From Blastococcus sp. CT_GayMR19 (GTDB taxonomy: Bacteria > Actinomycetota > Actinomycetes > Mycobacteriales > Geodermatophilaceae), in the NCBI RefSeq assembly GCF_004570385.1, contig NZ_SPQL01000009.1:143689-207688 (forward strand): a DNA stretch of 64,000 nt. The letters are read 5' to 3'. The notes under the pieces are model-generated. The model made no database searches. It saw only the letters and a program-made list of their open reading frames with translations, and was not told where the DNA came from. The translations under genes and the position numbers were made by a program. This document shows, piece after piece, positions 61,879 through 64,000 of this stretch (position 1 is the stretch's first letter; each line of letters begins with the position of its first letter).

Positions 61879-62720
61879 TGGACGCGTACCGGTTCGCGGG
61901 CGGCACCGCCGTCGTCACCGGGGCCGCCAGCGGCATCGGGGAGGCGCTGGCCGTGCAGCTGGCCGCCCGCGGCAGCAACCTCGTCCTCGTCGACCGCGAC
62001 GAGGAGCGGCTGGACGGTGTCGCCGACGGACTGCGCGCCGCCCATCCCGGCCTCGCGGTGGACACCTACGTCGTCGACCTGTCCGACGACGCGGCGACCG
62101 CGGCGGCGGCCGAGGCCCTGGCCGCCGGCCACCCGGGGACGACGCTGCTGGTCAACAACGCCGGCGTGGCGCTGGGCGGGCGCTTCGACCAGGTCAGCCT
62201 CGAGGAGTTCGACTGGGTGATGGCGGTCAACTTCCGCGCCGTCGTCCGGCTGACCCACGCGTTCCTGCCGGCCCTGAAGTCGCACCCCGGCTCGCACCTG
62301 GTGAACGTGTCGAGCGTCTTCGGCATCTTCGCCCCGGCCGGGCAGGCGGCGTACGCGGCCAGCAAGTTCGCCGTCCGCGGGTTCTCCGAGGCGCTGCGGC
62401 ACGAGCTGGCCGACGACCGCGTCGGCCTAACCGTCGTGCACCCCGGTGGCATCAGGACGCGGATCGCGGAGAGCGCGCGCACCGGCTCCGGCGTCCCGGT
62501 CGAGGAGTACGAGCAGGGCCGCAGGCAGTTCGCCAAGCTGCTCACGATTCCGCCGGAGACGGCCGCGGCCCGGATCATGGCGGCGATCGAGGACCGCCGT
62601 CCGCGGCTGCTCATCGGCTGGAGCGCCAAGGTCCCCGACGTCCTGGTGCGGCTGATGCCCGGCACCTACTGGAGACTGATCGCCCGCCGCGCCGGCCGGC
62701 CCGCGCCGGCGTCGGTCTGA
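61878..62720 (+). CDS. Short-chain dehydrogenase/reductase
   Basis: A 280-residue classical SDR: TGAASGIGEA cofactor loop near residue 15, NNAG, and Ser-Tyr-Lys in NVSSVFGIFAPAGQAAYAASK. The C-terminal region with LIGWSAKVPDVLVRLMPGTYW is typical of a subgroup found next to flavin monooxygenases. It shares one base with ethA, so it probably supplies the ketone by oxidising an alcohol, or processes the ester product. Confidence 0.9.
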   Translation: MDAYRFAGGTAVVTGAASGIGEALAVQLAARGSNLVLVDRDEERLDGVADGLRAAHPGLAVDTYVVDLSDDAATAAAAEALAAGHPGTTLLVNNAGVALGGRFDQVSLEEFDWVMAVNFRAVVRLTHAFLPALKSHPGSHLVNVSSVFGIFAPAGQAAYAASKFAVRGFSEALRHELADDRVGLTVVHPGGIRTRIAESARTGSGVPVEEYEQGRRQFAKLLTIPPETAAARIMAAIEDRRPRLLIGWSAKVPDVLVRLMPGTYWRLIARRAGRPAPASV

Positions 62721-62734
62721 GGGGTTCCGCCCGG

Positions 62735-63379
62735 GTGCCGCCCGCGCGCTCCGTCGAGGCGTTCGTCCGCGCCCACACCCGTGCGGTGCGGCCGGCGCTC
62801 GTCCCGGAGGTCACGCTGCTGGTGGCCTCGGACGTCGTCGCGCTGTGGGAGGCGCTGGAGGGCCGCACCGGGCAGGCGCCGTCCGAGCCCCCGTTCTGGG
62901 CGGCGGCCTGGCCCGGCGGCCAGGCGCTGGCGCGGTACGTGCTCGACGTCCCCGGCCTGGTGGCGGGACGGTCCGTGCTCGACCTCGGATCCGGCAGCGG
63001 CCTGGTCGCCGTCGCCGCGGCGCTCGCCGGGGCGCGACGCGTCGTCGCCAGCGAGATCGACCCCTTCGGTGCCACGGCGGTCGGCGTGAACGCCGCGGAC
63101 AACGGCGTCGGCCCGTTCGAGGTCGTGGGGGACGTCCTCGACAGCGGCCCGCCGGACGTGGACGTCGTCCTGGCCGGTGACGTCTGCTACGACCGCGCCA
63201 TGAGCGAGCGCGTGCTGCCGTACCTGGACGCGGCACGGGCGCGGGGCACCGAGGTCCTGCTCGGTGACCCGGGGCGTCCGTACGTGCCCCAGGCGCGGCT
63301 GACCGCGGTCGCCGCCTTCGACGTGCCGGACACCGAGGGTCCCCAGGTCCGCCGGACCACGGTCTGGCGGCTCCCGTGA
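62735..63379 (+). CDS. Class I SAM-dependent methyltransferase (ETFB-MT-like)
   Basis: A 214-residue methyltransferase. PPFWAAAWPGGQALARYVLD precedes motif I VLDLGSGSGLVAVAAALAG, and VVLAGDVCYDRAMSERVLP is the post-II block. The order matches protein-lysine methyltransferases such as ETFB-KMT and PrmA-like enzymes; the actual substrate is unknown. It lies 14 bases after the SDR, so it may be cotranscribed, although a functional link is not evident. Confidence 0.88.
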   Translation: MPPARSVEAFVRAHTRAVRPALVPEVTLLVASDVVALWEALEGRTGQAPSEPPFWAAAWPGGQALARYVLDVPGLVAGRSVLDLGSGSGLVAVAAALAGARRVVASEIDPFGATAVGVNAADNGVGPFEVVGDVLDSGPPDVDVVLAGDVCYDRAMSERVLPYLDAARARGTEVLLGDPGRPYVPQARLTAVAAFDVPDTEGPQVRRTTVWRLP

Positions 63380-63424
63380 GCGTGCAGGGCGAGATGGATC
63401 ACCACGGGGAATGCGCCCGCACCA

Positions 63425-63454
63425 TTGTCACGGATCGGTAACGGCAGCTACCGT
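63425..63454 (+). promoter_or_regulatory. Promoter upstream of riboswitch
   Basis: TTGTCA-N18-TACCGT stands just before the structured leader and fits a housekeeping promoter. Confidence 0.5.
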
Positions 63455-63580
63455 GGGTCCCAGGTCCGGCCGAGCGTCCCCACCCAGGGGACGGGCACCG
63501 GACAGCCGAATCGCCTGAAGGCGTGCCGGGACCACTGCAGTACCGGGGTGACCTCTTCCTCCGGGCCACGGCCCGCCGCC
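63455..63580 (+). promoter_or_regulatory. Probable c-di-AMP (ydaO-type) riboswitch
   Basis: The leader between the methyltransferase and the secreted-protein gene contains the conserved landmarks of ydaO-type RNAs in order: GGGTCCCAGG, ACAGCCGAAT (63502), GGGACCACTGCAG and GGGGTGACC (63545). In actinobacteria this class commonly stands before cell-wall hydrolase genes such as rpf and switches them off at high c-di-AMP. The downstream gene encodes an exported coiled-coil protein, which agrees. Exact borders are estimates. Confidence 0.72.
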
Positions 63581-63666
63581 TCGCCAGTCGTCCGCCCGCA
63601 GCAGCTCGCCGGAGCCTCGCGCCCGCCGACCTGCCGCGCCTCGTCGTTGTGGAGCATCCGCACCCC

Positions 63667-64000
63667 ATGAGCCGTCGCACCTCCACCCTGTCCCGCGCCC
63701 GCACCTCCCGCCGCCCGGGTTCCGCGCCGCACCGGCCGCCGGTGTCCGGCCGGCGGCCCGCGCTCTACCTCGGTACCGCCGTCGCCGGCGCCGTCCTGGT
63801 GGGCATGCTCACGGGCGCGGGTACCGGCGCCTCGGCGGACGCCACCGGCCTCGAGTCGGTGAGCGTCGCCTCGCAGCTGGGCGTCTCCGCGAACCCGCCG
63901 GCCGCGGGCGACGCGGCCGAGGCCGTGCGTCCCCTCGAGCAGCTGGTGGCCAGCCGGAGCGAGCGGGACGCGGCCCAGGCCGCCGCCGCCCAGGCGCAGG
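63667..64000 (+). CDS. Secreted protein, probable cell-wall hydrolase (cut by window end)
   Basis: Only the first 111 codons are visible. The Arg/Ser/Pro-rich cytoplasmic start is followed by a hydrophobic signal segment (about 34-60, ALYLGTAVAGAVLVGML) and a small-residue cleavage region near ASADA, then an Ala/Glu/Gln stretch that begins a coiled coil (LEQLVASRSERDAAQAA). This matches the N-terminus of NlpC/P60- or Rpf-type peptidoglycan hydrolases, but the catalytic part is outside the window. The riboswitch upstream supports the cell-wall assignment. Confidence 0.65.
   Translation, partial: MSRRTSTLSRARTSRRPGSAPHRPPVSGRRPALYLGTAVAGAVLVGMLTGAGTGASADATGLESVSVASQLGVSANPPAAGDAAEAVRPLEQLVASRSERDAAQAAAAQAQ

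Overview
The window comes from a very GC-rich actinobacterial chromosome. Gene content and synteny point to Geodermatophilaceae (Blastococcus, Geodermatophilus or Modestobacter type) or a close relative. Support includes a mycobacterial-type fabG-inhA-ferrochelatase cluster, EthR/EthA-like divergent genes, a Fur-type regulator overlapping a catalase gene, Ku plus a split LigD set, a SigB/SigF-type stress circuit, DUF5709, DUF2332 and DUF6777 families, frequent GTG starts and many apparently leaderless genes. I see no rRNA or tRNA gene, CRISPR array, insertion sequence, integrase or phage gene. It reads as ordinary core and accessory chromosome.

Layout. 1-5 kb: end of a membrane protein gene, a receptor-type Ser/Thr kinase with a long repetitive extracellular tail, a DUF2332 protein and a zinc-ribbon protein. 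5-9 kb: an Rpf-like cell-wall hydrolase, then fabG, fabI/inhA and ferrochelatase. 9-12 kb: a hemerythrin gene broken by one stop codon, a conserved hypothetical, and an NfeD/SPFH pair. 12-18 kb: a general-stress signalling block (SigB/SigF-type sigma factor, its kinase-type anti-sigma factor, a multidomain SpoIIE phosphatase, an STAS antagonist) with topoisomerase IB inside it. 18-22.5 kb: non-homologous end joining (Ku, phosphoesterase-ligase LigD, separate LigD polymerase). 22.5-26 kb: purU, furA-type regulator and catalase, with tandem palindromes between purU and furA. 26-31.6 kb: MFS carrier, PAC2 protein, AI-2E-family permease, PPOX flavoprotein, SatD-like regulator and a partner membrane protein. 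31.7-35 kb: a secreted-looking protein made of two 77-residue repeats beside a PqqD-like/M50 membrane metallopeptidase; this is the least explained pair in the window. 35-43 kb: hydrolase, ankyrin protein, second AI-2E permease, small proteins, fatty-acid-type reductase, crotonase, SGNH hydrolase and a K+/H+ antiporter with its regulatory subunit. 43-52 kb: a minus-strand run of two tandemly duplicated flavin monooxygenases, a FAD/Fe-S D-2-hydroxyacid dehydrogenase, a hydroxyacid-oxoacid-transhydrogenase-like enzyme and a cupin. 52-57 kb: MFS carrier, GltB-like FMN enzyme, and an LLM monooxygenase with its FMN reductase. 57-64 kb: DivIVA-like protein, universal stress protein, ATP-grasp enzyme, ethR/ethA-like divergon with an SDR, a methyltransferase, and a probable c-di-AMP riboswitch in front of a secreted protein cut by the window end.

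How the genes work together. Several groups form units by overlapping stops and starts: anti-sigma/sigma (GTGA), furA/katA (ATGA), SatD/membrane protein (ATGA), LLM/FMN reductase (ATGA), Usp/ATP-grasp (GTGA), ethA/SDR (1 base), transhydrogenase/dehydrogenase (GTGA), ku/ligD (1-base gap). The most testable biological proposals are a 4-hydroxyacid / D-2-hydroxyglutarate cycle in the 47-51 kb operon, the repeat-protein/M50 pair, and riboswitch control at 63.5 kb. A roughly 100-bp dispersed repeat, whose hairpin shows compensatory base changes between copies, lies after hemH, after katA and after the MFS gene.
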